DNA of 44,623 nucleotides from Syntrophorhabdaceae bacterium (lineage in GTDB: Bacteria; Desulfobacterota; Syntrophorhabdia; Syntrophorhabdales; Syntrophorhabdaceae): positions 1 through 44,623 of the forward strand of contig DASXUJ010000003.1 of the NCBI GenBank assembly GCA_036504895.1. Reading direction: 5' to 3'. Every line of letters starts with the position of its first letter. Position 1 is the first letter of the stretch. The position numbers and the translations under genes were made by a program. Shown in pieces: positions 1-6,557 of this stretch. Below the pieces are notes generated by a model. That model was not told where the DNA came from, ran no database searches, and worked only from the letters and a program-made list of their open reading frames with translations.

Positions 1-120
1 TGCGCGCATGAGCACGTCCGACACGGTAAGGAACATCATGAATGTGAGGGCGCTGCCGCCGATGATATTGAGAACCCTGGTGACCTTCGTCAGGAACCTC
101 TCGAGAATGCTACTTTCCAT
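1..120 (-). CDS. TRAP transporter small permease (DctQ-like), N-terminal 40 residues only
   Basis: The minus-strand frame opens with ATG at 120 behind an excellent GAGGAGG Shine-Dalgarno and runs off the left edge of the window. The 40 visible residues contain a basic N-terminal stretch (LERFLTKVTRVLN) followed by a first membrane helix ending in MMFLTVSDVLMRA. That pattern, especially the V(S/D)V-x-x-R at the end of helix 1, is typical of the four-helix DctQ subunit of tripartite ATP-independent periplasmic transporters. The family partners the large permease DctM and a periplasmic binding protein to import organic acids. It lies downstream of the ligase/SDR/thiolase operon on the same strand, so it could bring in that pathway's substrate, but a 534-bp gap and a hairpin separate them. 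The assignment rests on only 40 residues. Confidence 0.72.
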   Translation of the reverse strand, partial: MESSILERFLTKVTRVLNIIGGSALTFMMFLTVSDVLMRA

Positions 121-596
121 AATACCTCCTCTTCTGGGGTGTGGCAGGGGCGCTCCGCCAGGCTTAGCCTGTCCGTCTCGTGGCTCAGACTGCCGGCGTC
201 GCGTCCCGGTCCACCGATAAATGCAACGTAAAGCACCCATTCCGGAATAGGTCAATCCGAGCCGATCGCGGGTGGGGAACAGACATCTCGATAAGGTTCC
301 TCCCTTTCGGCGACGGCTGACTGCGCCGGGTTGTACCTGCGGGAATCTCCCAAATCCCGTAAGATCTGTGTCCGACTTCCTCCAGCCTCATATGCGTAAT
401 GATTGTGGGTGCGTAAGAACGGGTGAAAATGCTGAAATGACCGACGAAAGCCTGTGATCCGGTAAGGTCTCGTGTAATGCGCAGCCGTCGGCCCATGATG
501 CCATCTATCCTTTTTTGAATGCTGGTTCTGCCATAGCCGTGTATCGCTCCGGAAGGATGTCCGGCTGCTCCCGTGTCATCCCTTCCTCCGAAAACC
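121..596. other. Intergenic stretch without a convincing gene
   Basis: Between the TRAP gene start and the thiolase terminator I see no frame with both a Shine-Dalgarno and protein-like composition. A 103-codon minus-strand frame (185-496) is rich in Arg, Pro and Ser, has no ribosome site, and is treated as chance. The stretch probably holds the promoter and leader of the TRAP operon, but no clear -35/-10 pair could be picked. Confidence 0.5.
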
Positions 597-618
597 GATG
601 ATACTTTGGAGACAAATA

Positions 619-647
619 TTCCGGAGGGCCCGAGGGGCCCCCCGGAA
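619..647 (-). terminator. Hairpin downstream of the thiolase gene
   Basis: Arms 619-631 and 635-647 pair over 13 bp with one mismatch around a 3-nt loop and are very GC-rich. On the minus strand the stem is followed by a moderately T-rich stretch (ATATTTGT). It begins 8 bp after the thiolase stop codon, the right place for a Rho-independent terminator or a 3' stabilising hairpin of the ligase operon. Confidence 0.6.
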
Positions 648-654
648 CAGGGAC

Positions 655-1860
655 TTAACCTACCTTTATAACGAGTGCCGCTGCGGTGTCGCCTGCGGAG
701 CAGCCCGTGAAGAGGCCGTATCCGCCGCCTGTCATAGAAAGCTCCTCTATCATCTCGATAATTGCCCTGCCACCGGTCGGTCCCTGGGGATGACCGTAGA
801 TCAGGGATGAGCCGTTGTTGTTCATCTTCATTACATCGTATCCCAACACTTTTGCGAAGGCAAGGTCGTTGATGGCGAAGGGGTTGTGGGTTTTTACGGC
901 CTTGATGTCGGCAAGCGTGAGGCCTGCGTTTGCCAGCGCCATCTGGGCCGCGGGGATCGGGGCCGCAGGCATGAACATCGGTTTTACCCGTGCAAAGCCA
1001 TAGGAGACGATCTGGATCTCGATCTTCGGGTCCGCGCTCATCTCTTTCGCTTTATCGCGGGTGGCGACGATGATGCCGCAGTTGCCGTCGGCAGGAAAGG
1101 TCTGGGCGCCGAAGCTCAGGACGCCGCCGGGGGTGGCCGGTTTCAGTTTCGCCAGGCCTTCCGCTGACGTGGGGGTCCAGCCTTCGTCGTCTTCCATCAG
1201 TTTCTTTTTCTTCTTCGTCACCGTTACTTCCGGTGCGAAGATATAGCGTTTCTGGAATGCCTTGTCGTTGGCGAGGGCGTCCTGATACTGCTCAAAACGT
1301 CTCAGCACCACCGCGTCGCACTCTTCTTTGGTGACGCCCACTTCTTTGCCCACGTTCTCGGCGGTCTGCACCATGGCGCAGCGGTGTTTCGGGGTCCCGC
1401 TGAAGTTGTCCATGTTCCAGTCTTCCCTGTCCGGCTGTCCTCCGGGTCCCAGGGGATCGGGCCAGATGGTGTGGGGGCCGTTCGAGCAGCGGTCGGTCAT
1501 GAGGCCGTAGCCTACGCCGTACATGTCCAGCTCCAGGTCCTTGGCCAGAAGGTTCAGAATGGTCGTCGACGTGGCGCACGCCTGGTTTACGAACAGGGCG
1601 GGGACGAACTTCTGGTCGTCCGTCAGCATCGCGCTTGCCCAGTTGTGGGCGCAAAACCAGTGGTTCTGAGCGACGGTGCTTCCGAAATAGAGATAATCGA
1701 TGACGGTGGGATCCATTTTAGCTTTCTCGAGGAACCAGCGTCTCGCGGTGTTTGCTCCCAGCTCGACGGAGCTGTCGTTCTGCATCGATCCCTGCCAGCG
1801 GGAAAAGGGTGTTGAATAATACCCTTTGTAGGGTATGTATGCCTTTGTGTATGGTTTCAT
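655..1860 (-). CDS. Thiolase-family acyl-CoA acyltransferase
   Basis: A 401-aa protein of normal thiolase length. The acylated cysteine is in NQACATS (Cys95). A histidine-bearing THNPFA motif near residue 320 takes the place of the NEAFA block, the catalytic histidine lies in GHPQGPTGGR, and the second active-site cysteine is in GCSAGDT near the C terminus. The family either cleaves 3-oxoacyl-CoA with free CoA or runs the reverse Claisen condensation. The HNPFA and GCSAG variants place it with the divergent SCP2-like bacterial thiolases rather than with classical acetoacetyl-CoA thiolase, so its substrate is unknown. The start is set by GGAGGAG just before ATG at 1860. It is the last gene of the ligase-SDR operon, which suggests a beta-oxidation-like sequence: activation, hydroxyacyl oxidation, thiolysis. 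Confidence 0.88.
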   Translation of the reverse strand: MKPYTKAYIPYKGYYSTPFSRWQGSMQNDSSVELGANTARRWFLEKAKMDPTVIDYLYFGSTVAQNHWFCAHNWASAMLTDDQKFVPALFVNQACATSTTILNLLAKDLELDMYGVGYGLMTDRCSNGPHTIWPDPLGPGGQPDREDWNMDNFSGTPKHRCAMVQTAENVGKEVGVTKEECDAVVLRRFEQYQDALANDKAFQKRYIFAPEVTVTKKKKKLMEDDEGWTPTSAEGLAKLKPATPGGVLSFGAQTFPADGNCGIIVATRDKAKEMSADPKIEIQIVSYGFARVKPMFMPAAPIPAAQMALANAGLTLADIKAVKTHNPFAINDLAFAKVLGYDVMKMNNNGSSLIYGHPQGPTGGRAIIEMIEELSMTGGGYGLFTGCSAGDTAAALVIKVG

Positions 1861-1905
1861 AACTACTCCTCCTTAAAGATTGTGTCCCTGCTCAGGCAGG
1901 GTTTG

Positions 1906-2670
1906 TTAAAATACGAATAGATCGAGGCCGCCCATCATGTTGACGATGGAGCCGGTCATATATGCCGCCTTATCGGAGCAGACGAAGGCGATCGCATCGG
2001 CGATCTCTTCGGGCTCGGCAGGTCTTCTTAAGGCGATCCTCTTCTCGAACCTCTCCCGGATCTCCTGGGGGATGGGCTCATAATAAGCTTCCGTGTTGGC
2101 CGTGCCGATGAGCACGCAGTTGGCGGTGATGTTGAACCGTGACCCTTCGAGGGCAACCGATTTGGCCATGCCGATAAGGCCCGCCTTGGCAGCGCCGTAG
2201 CTCGACTGTCCCGAGCCGCCCATGACGCCGGCAACGGAGGTCATGTTGATGATGCGGCCCCACTTGTTGGCGCACATGTCTGCCCACGCCTCTTTGATGC
2301 AGTAGAAGGCGGAGTTGAGGCAGAGCTTTACCTCGGCATCCCATTCATCGACATTCGTCTTCGCCACGGTGACCATGCGGCGCATCTGGGCTGCGTTGTT
2401 GACGAGGATACTGACGGGTCCCATCTTCTCTTTGATGGCGGCAAAACCCTTCTGGGTGTCGCCGTAGTCTCGCCCGTTCATTCTCAATGCCATCGATTTG
2501 CGCCCCATGGCCCGGATCTCCTCCGCGACCTTCTCGACGCCGTCCATATTGTTGTAACCCGTTACCACCACATCCGCTCCGTCCCGTGCCAGGGCTATCG
2601 CTGCTGCCCTGCCGATACCGCGCGGCATCGAGGCGCCTGTGACCAATGCAAGTCTTCCTTCCGAACCCAT
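1906..2670 (-). CDS. Short-chain dehydrogenase/reductase (SDR)
   Basis: A 254-aa classical SDR. The N-terminal Rossmann motif is TGASMPRGIGRA (about residues 15-26), NNAA follows near 91, the catalytic Ser is in TSVAG, and the catalytic Tyr and Lys are in YGAAK. Classical SDRs use NAD(P)H to interconvert a hydroxyl and a ketone. Between a CoA ligase and a thiolase the likely job is oxidation of a 3-hydroxyacyl-CoA to the 3-oxoacyl-CoA (inference). The start at 2670 has AAGGAGG at good spacing. It is 45 bp upstream of the thiolase and 90 bp downstream of the small gene on the same strand. The lipophilic C-terminal GGLDLFVF is the usual SDR tail. Confidence 0.92.
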   Translation of the reverse strand: MGSEGRLALVTGASMPRGIGRAAAIALARDGADVVVTGYNNMDGVEKVAEEIRAMGRKSMALRMNGRDYGDTQKGFAAIKEKMGPVSILVNNAAQMRRMVTVAKTNVDEWDAEVKLCLNSAFYCIKEAWADMCANKWGRIINMTSVAGVMGGSGQSSYGAAKAGLIGMAKSVALEGSRFNITANCVLIGTANTEAYYEPIPQEIRERFEKRIALRRPAEPEEIADAIAFVCSDKAAYMTGSIVNMMGGLDLFVF

Positions 2671-2760
2671 AGAGAACCTCCTTAGAATTAATAGATATGT
2701 GACTATATCTTAATAGATACTCCCTTTCCTGCGGACCGAACGGTCCCGGCCCGCTCCTGC

Positions 2761-2910
2761 CTACTCTTCCGGAGTGATGAACTTCAGTATATAGAGGAAG
2801 GTGAGCAGGATTTCCGCGTTTTTACGTACAGCGTTATTGTCCTTGGCGAGAGATTTCAGCCTCTCGGCGCTTTGCCTGAGCGTTTCGATTTCCTTTCTGA
2901 TCTCGTCCAT
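2761..2910 (-). CDS. Small 49-aa helical protein of unknown function
   Basis: The ATG at 2910 overlaps the TAA of the ligase (TAATG) and is preceded by a strong GAGGGGGG site, so translational coupling is likely. The 49-residue product is charged and helix-forming, with a heptad-like first half (EIRKEIETLRQSAERLKSL) and a hydrophobic LLTFLYILKF segment near the C terminus. I do not recognise the family. A longer frame starting at 2997 exists but would read through the ligase 3' end and is not needed. Its position inside the operon suggests a partner or regulator of the ligase, with no direct evidence. Confidence 0.68.
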   Translation of the reverse strand: MDEIRKEIETLRQSAERLKSLAKDNNAVRKNAEILLTFLYILKFITPEE

Positions 2911-4217
2911 TAGTGTGCCCCCCTCTGGTCTTTGAATCGTTTCGCCTTGAGATCGTAACGCGGGAGCGTCCCCGGGGGCTCGACTTTCGTGGTGCACGAC
3001 AGGTTCGTCTTTATCTTGTGTCGTTCCGACAGTCTCGCGGCAACGGCGTCCGCCTCCGTCTTTCCAAGCTTCGGGTCCACTTCGATCCTGGCGAGTATCT
3101 TGTCCATGATACCCTCCCGGGTCACTACGAGCTCATACTCGATAATTTCCGGAAACTCGGACCTGACCAACTGCTCCACGGTCTTGGGAGAGAAGAGGAC
3201 TCCCCGGATCTTCGTAATGTCGTCGACCCTGCCGACTATCTCCATCATCTTTTGAGATGTCCTGCCGCAGGAGCAGGTGGAGGGGCCCTTCACTGCCACG
3301 TCATTCGTATTGAACCTGATCACCGGGAAGGAATGGCGTCCCAGCGGGGTTACCACGAGCACGCCCTGCTCGCCTTCCGCCACCTCTTTCGAGAGGGTCT
3401 CGCGGTCGAGGAGCTCGACGAGGAAGAGGGGCTCTATCATGTGAAGTCCTTCCTGGGCCTCGCACATGCCCGCAAACCCGCAGGTCTCGGTGGAGCCTAT
3501 GTGGTCGAACATCTTGCATCCGTAAGTCGCTTCTATTTTCTTCCGCGTCGCCTCCGGCAGCGGCTCTCCGGCGCCCAATATCCGCTCGATGCCGAAGGAT
3601 TTCGGGTCGATGCCCATGGCCATCGCCTCCTGCGCGATGTTCAGCGTGTAGGTCGGGGTGCCGGCCATGGCAGTTATCTTCATTTCAATGATTTTATTGA
3701 CCCTGCCCTTGGTATCGAGGGCGCCGCCGGGGATGACTTCGCACCCGAGCTTTTCCGCCGCGTAATGGGCTTCCCAGAATGCGACGTAGACATTGTAGCC
3801 GAAGGGGAGAAAGAGCCGGTGACGGGGTCTGAACCCTGCCATGTAAAGTATGTGGCACCAGGCCTCGATCCTCCACTGCCAGCTCTCGTAGGACTCGGGC
3901 ACATAGACGGGCTTGCCCGTAGTGCCGCTCGTCTGCCGGAAAGTGCTGACCTCCTCGATCGGCACACCTAAAAGTCCGCCGTAGGGAAAGGGATCTACAT
4001 TCTCCTGCCACTTCCGAAGCTCTTCTTTGTAAGTAAAGGGGACTTTCTTGATATCCTCGAAGGTCTTGATGTCCCCGACCTCTATCCCCTTTAACTTCTC
4101 TTTATAGAGGTTGGAATGGGTTTTACCGTAGGTCACAAGGTCCTGAAAGTACTTAAGCTCGATCCTGTTCAACTTCTCCCGCGGCAACGTCTCCGTGTAA
4201 GGATTCCAGAATTCCAT
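2910..4217 (-). CDS. Phenylacetate-CoA ligase family (PaaK-like) AMP-forming acyl-CoA ligase
   Basis: A 435-aa adenylate-forming enzyme of PaaK length. The P-loop TSGTTGKP lies about 95 residues in, the adenylate motif GSTETCGF follows, VGRVDDITKIRG is the hinge, and the C-terminal subdomain carries a basic LPRYDLKAKRF end. The CSCGRT cysteine cluster is typical of PaaK relatives. The reaction would be carboxylate + ATP + CoA to acyl-CoA + AMP + PPi. The aryl or other acid substrate cannot be read from sequence. The start is placed at ATG 4217 (MEFWNPYTE) because GGGAGG sits 8 nt upstream, whereas the upstream extension to 4292 lacks a ribosome site. It is the first gene of the operon, and its promoter and putative operators lie at 4306-4425. 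Confidence 0.9.
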   Translation of the reverse strand: MEFWNPYTETLPREKLNRIELKYFQDLVTYGKTHSNLYKEKLKGIEVGDIKTFEDIKKVPFTYKEELRKWQENVDPFPYGGLLGVPIEEVSTFRQTSGTTGKPVYVPESYESWQWRIEAWCHILYMAGFRPRHRLFLPFGYNVYVAFWEAHYAAEKLGCEVIPGGALDTKGRVNKIIEMKITAMAGTPTYTLNIAQEAMAMGIDPKSFGIERILGAGEPLPEATRKKIEATYGCKMFDHIGSTETCGFAGMCEAQEGLHMIEPLFLVELLDRETLSKEVAEGEQGVLVVTPLGRHSFPVIRFNTNDVAVKGPSTCSCGRTSQKMMEIVGRVDDITKIRGVLFSPKTVEQLVRSEFPEIIEYELVVTREGIMDKILARIEVDPKLGKTEADAVAARLSERHKIKTNLSCTTKVEPPGTLPRYDLKAKRFKDQRGAH

Positions 4218-4305
4218 AGGCAAGTACCTCCCTCGTATTTTCAAGGTTGGGGAAAGAAAATCCAGCCCTGATATCCCGACGCGGTGCACCAATTACCAGC
4301 GCTCA

Positions 4306-4328
4306 TTCAGGGGTATTGTACCCTTGAA
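4306..4328. promoter_or_regulatory. 23-bp palindrome in the ligase leader, candidate operator
   Basis: Arms TTCAGGGGTA and TACCCTTGAA form a near-perfect inverted repeat (one mismatch per arm) around a 3-bp centre. It lies about 70 bp downstream of the predicted transcription start and 90 bp before the ligase ATG. This could be a repressor site or an mRNA hairpin. A link to the nearby IclR regulator is only inference. Confidence 0.4.
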
Positions 4329-4363
4329 AAAAAGCCCCTCTTCTTTCAACTGTTTCAAAAGAA

Positions 4364-4390
4364 GTTCATTTACCGAAATTGTTGTTCATT
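4364..4390. promoter_or_regulatory. Direct repeat GTTCATT x2 at the ligase transcription start
   Basis: GTTCATT occurs at 4364-4370 and again at 4384-4390, exactly 20 bp apart (about two helical turns), overlapping and just downstream of the predicted start site of the ligase promoter. Such spacing suits a dimeric regulator binding one DNA face. No protein can be assigned from sequence alone. Confidence 0.35.
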
Positions 4391-4397
4391 GAGTGAC

Positions 4398-4425
4398 ATT
4401 CTATCATACGCCATGCTTTTGTCAA
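4398..4425 (-). promoter_or_regulatory. Sigma70-type promoter of the ligase operon
   Basis: On the minus strand a perfect -35 TTGACA (4420-4425) is separated by 16 bp from TAGAAT (4398-4403, 5 of 6 consensus). It points at the ligase with a leader of about 170 nt. The -35 lies about 14 bp from the outer edge of the left repeat arm. Confidence 0.75.
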
Positions 4426-4438
4426 GAAAAAAAACAAG

Positions 4439-4873
4439 AGAGGCAGTCGCTAGTCTCTAGTCTCTAGTCTTTAGTCGATAGTAAAAGCCAAGGCAGTAAA
4501 CAGGTTAGATGCGGGAAAAAGCCCGCTGTCCTATTAGAAGGAACAGACGGCGCCTATAATAAGCATTTCTCTAGTAGTAGTCCCGCGTGATGTAGCTCGC
4601 ACAGCGAGCGAGACCAACAGTAGGCGCCCTTAGGCGAGGGGAGGCTCAGCGGACTTCGTTCGCTGAGGGGGCGACGCAAGCCCCAAGATGGCAAAAGCGT
4701 GACAAAGCCCGCCTTCCTATTAGAAGGAACAGGCGGCGCCTATAATAAGCATTTCTCTAGTAGTAGTCTCGCGTGATGTAGCTCGCACAGCGAGCGAGAA
4801 GGGGAGGCTCAGCGGACTTCGTTCGCTGAGGGGGCGACGCAAGCCCCTATAATGGTTGTGCGACGTGAGCCCC
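4439..4873 (-). repeat. Left inverted arm of the IclR cassette (two multi-hairpin repeat units)
   Basis: From outside inwards: a border of tandem TAGTCTC/TAGTCTT heptamers (about 4449-4483); outer unit 4518-4684; inner unit 4704-4847; and a truncated copy to 4873. Both units are in minus orientation. The start of each unit is a direct repeat with a 186-bp period (4518-4613 and 4704-4799). Each unit holds a GCTCGC/GCGAGC hairpin, a long palindrome with arms GCTCAGCGG and CGCTGAG, and a GGGGC/GCCCC hairpin. The outer unit keeps an extra roughly 25-bp module (CGCC-TAAG-GGCG hairpin plus CTACTGTTGG) that the inner unit lacks. The arm is an inverted relative of 5690-6424. Confidence 0.85.
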
Positions 4874-4906
4874 ATCGATTGTGCAAGCCCTTTAGTTGCA
4901 AAAACC

Positions 4907-5689
4907 TTACATTGTCCCCATATAGCCCATTTCTTCGGAAATGGCGAGGGCGGTTGTCAGGGATTCTTTTATGATTCTCTTGAGGCCCCTGGAATCGACG
5001 GAGGATGAAATGAAGGCTACTCCTATGGCGGCAATGACTTTGCCCGAGGCGTCCTTGATGGGGGTGGCTACCCCGCTGATCCCGTCCATGGCAGTTTCCT
5101 CGTCCACTGCGTAGCCCTTGGCCCGAATTTCCCTGAGCCACGCGAGAAGCTCTTCTTTTGTGGTGAGGGACTTCCTGGCCGTCACCATCATGGGCCTTCG
5201 CCCCAGGATCCGCTCGACTTCGTCCTCCGGCATGTAGGCGAGAATCATGGGCCCTACCATCCCCCAATTCGGGGGACGGCGCCTTCCCACTTCGGAGGTG
5301 AAGCGGATCACGTTCCTCGCATCGTCCTTCTTATCGATGTAGAGGAGGTCGTCGTTGTCGAGAACCCCCAGGAATATCGTTTTTCCCAGCTTCAGCTGCA
5401 ACTCGCTCAAATGGTGAGACGCAATTCTCCGCAGGGAAAAAGAGTTGAAGACCAGGCTGCCCAGCTCGAAGAGCCTGAGGCCCAGGGAGTATCGCTTCGA
5501 TTCGAGGTCCTGATGGAGGAAGCTGTATTTGACGAGGGTCGAGCATAATCGCAATACCGTCGCCCTCGGAAGGCTCAGCGCAGTGGCGATCTGGGCGAGG
5601 CTGAGATTCTGGTGCTCGACGCCGAAGGCATTCAGTATCTGCAAGGCCCGCTCCAGCGATCTGTTATAAAAGGCTTCTTCTTTATCCAT
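4907..5689 (-). CDS. IclR-family transcriptional regulator
   Basis: A 260-aa protein of standard IclR length. The N-terminal winged helix-turn-helix (about residues 8-70) has the family pattern SLERALQILNAF, then LSLAQIATALSLPRATVLRLCSTL. The C-terminal effector domain (about 85-255) includes the conserved DGISGVATPIKDASGKVIAAIGVAF stretch in outline. IclR proteins bind small aromatic or organic acids and repress or activate catabolic operons. The start is set at 5689 (MDKEEAFYNRSLER), where homologous sequence begins. Upstream codons to 5770 would translate the repeat arm. No good Shine-Dalgarno is visible because the repeat begins 2 bp upstream. The gene sits exactly between two inverted repeat arms, and the ligase operon downstream is the obvious candidate target. 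Confidence 0.9.
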   Translation of the reverse strand: MDKEEAFYNRSLERALQILNAFGVEHQNLSLAQIATALSLPRATVLRLCSTLVKYSFLHQDLESKRYSLGLRLFELGSLVFNSFSLRRIASHHLSELQLKLGKTIFLGVLDNDDLLYIDKKDDARNVIRFTSEVGRRRPPNWGMVGPMILAYMPEDEVERILGRRPMMVTARKSLTTKEELLAWLREIRAKGYAVDEETAMDGISGVATPIKDASGKVIAAIGVAFISSSVDSRGLKRIIKESLTTALAISEEMGYMGTM

Positions 5690-6424
5690 GCCATTATAGG
5701 GGCTCACGTCGCCCCCTCCGATAGCAAAGCTATCGGAGCCTCCCCTTCTCGCCCGCTGTGCGGGCTGCATTACGCCAAACTGCTATGACAGAGTTGCCCA
5801 TAATGAGCACCGCCTGCTTCTTTAAATAGTTAAGAGGGCTTTTTCATCGCCCTTTGCCTTCAGTTGCAGGGGGCTCACGTCGCCCCCTCCGATAGCAAAG
5901 CTATCGGAGCCTCCCCTTCTCGCCCGCGGTGCGGGCTACATTGCATTTCAATGGGGCTCACGTCGCACAACCATTATAGGGGCTCACGTCGCCCCCTCCG
6001 ATAGCAAAGCTATCGGAGCCTCCCCTTCTCGCCCGCTGTGCGGGCTGCATTACGCCAAACTGCTATGACAGAGTTGCCCATAATGAGCACCGCCTGCTTC
6101 TTCAAATAGTTAAGAGGGCTTTTTCATCGCCCTTTGCCTTCAGTTGCAGGGGGCTCACGTCGCCCCCTCCGATAGCAAAGCTATCGGAGCCTCCCCTCGC
6201 CTAAGGGCGCCTACTGTTGGTCTCGCCCGCGGTGCGGGCTACATCACGCTCGGTGGAGCCGGGGGAACTGCTAATCACGAGCACCGCCTGTTTCTTCCAT
6301 CTATACGCAGGCTTTTTGTCAACTCCCACCCGTGTTCACTGCCTTTGTCTTTTACCAACGACTAGAGGCTGCCTTTATTGCCTTTACTAACGACTATATA
6401 CTAGAGACTATCGACTGTCTTCAT
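5690..6424 (+). repeat. Right inverted arm of the IclR cassette (four multi-hairpin repeat units)
   Basis: Plus-orientation units lie at 5699-5844, 5869-5952 (truncated), 5979-6124 and 6149-6317. Each begins with a GGGGC/GCCCC hairpin, then a palindrome with arms CCGATAGC and GCTATCGG, then a GCCCGC/GCGGGC hairpin. The full ones end in a T-run after a GC stem (terminator-like). Only the outermost unit has the 25-bp CGCC-TAAG-GGCG module. The outer border (about 6340-6424) is the imperfect inverted complement of the TAGTCTCTAGT border at 4439-4500. Relative to the left arm, the long palindrome has different bases but the same pairing. Confidence 0.85.
5691..6197 (+). repeat. Tandem direct duplication, 227 bp, 280-bp period
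   Basis: Positions 5691-5917 are repeated at 5971-6197. I found one difference (T5823 versus C6103). The near-identity indicates a recent duplication or ongoing gene conversion inside the right arm. The copies diverge exactly where the outer one carries the extra CGCC-TAAG-GGCG module. Confidence 0.9.
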
Positions 6425-6470
6425 CCTTGCCCTTAGGATTCCGTCTAATGAAATGGGTGTTCGTACAATG

Positions 6471-6498
6471 ATGTTATCACGTACAGACTTTTTGTCAA
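6471..6498 (-). promoter_or_regulatory. Sigma70-type promoter pointing through the right repeat arm toward IclR
   Basis: On the minus strand TTGACA (6493-6498) and TAACAT (6471-6476) are 16 bp apart. It resembles the ligase promoter closely (same -35, same spacing, shared TGATA around the -10). A transcript would cross about 780 nt of hairpin-rich repeat before the IclR start at 5689. Confidence 0.5.
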
Positions 6499-6499
6499 G

Positions 6500-6518
6500 A
6501 GAAAAGATGGTTTCCATC
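6500..6518 (-). terminator. Weak terminator downstream of the hybrid kinase
   Basis: On the minus strand a 5-bp stem GATGG/CCATC with an AAA loop is followed by TTTTCTC. It is 40 bp after the kinase stop and directly before the TTGACA of the next promoter. The stem is short, so termination may be partial. Confidence 0.4.
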
Positions 6519-6557
6519 GTAAAGAGTTTTGGAGCGTTACCCTCCCGTCGCGGGCGT

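Noticed and set aside
185-496. 103-codon minus-strand frame in the first intergenic stretch
   Set aside because: No ribosome site, composition unlike a protein, and overlaps other chance frames.
2913-3971. 352-codon plus-strand frame
   Set aside because: It lies antisense over the ligase gene, whose motifs are complete. It is a shadow of GC-rich codon structure.
6144-6365. 73-codon frame in the right repeat arm
   Set aside because: It only translates repeat hairpins and has no ribosome site.
4439-6424. CRISPR array
   Set aside because: The repeats are inverted, of unequal length and spacing, with internal hairpins, and there are no cas genes or unique spacers.
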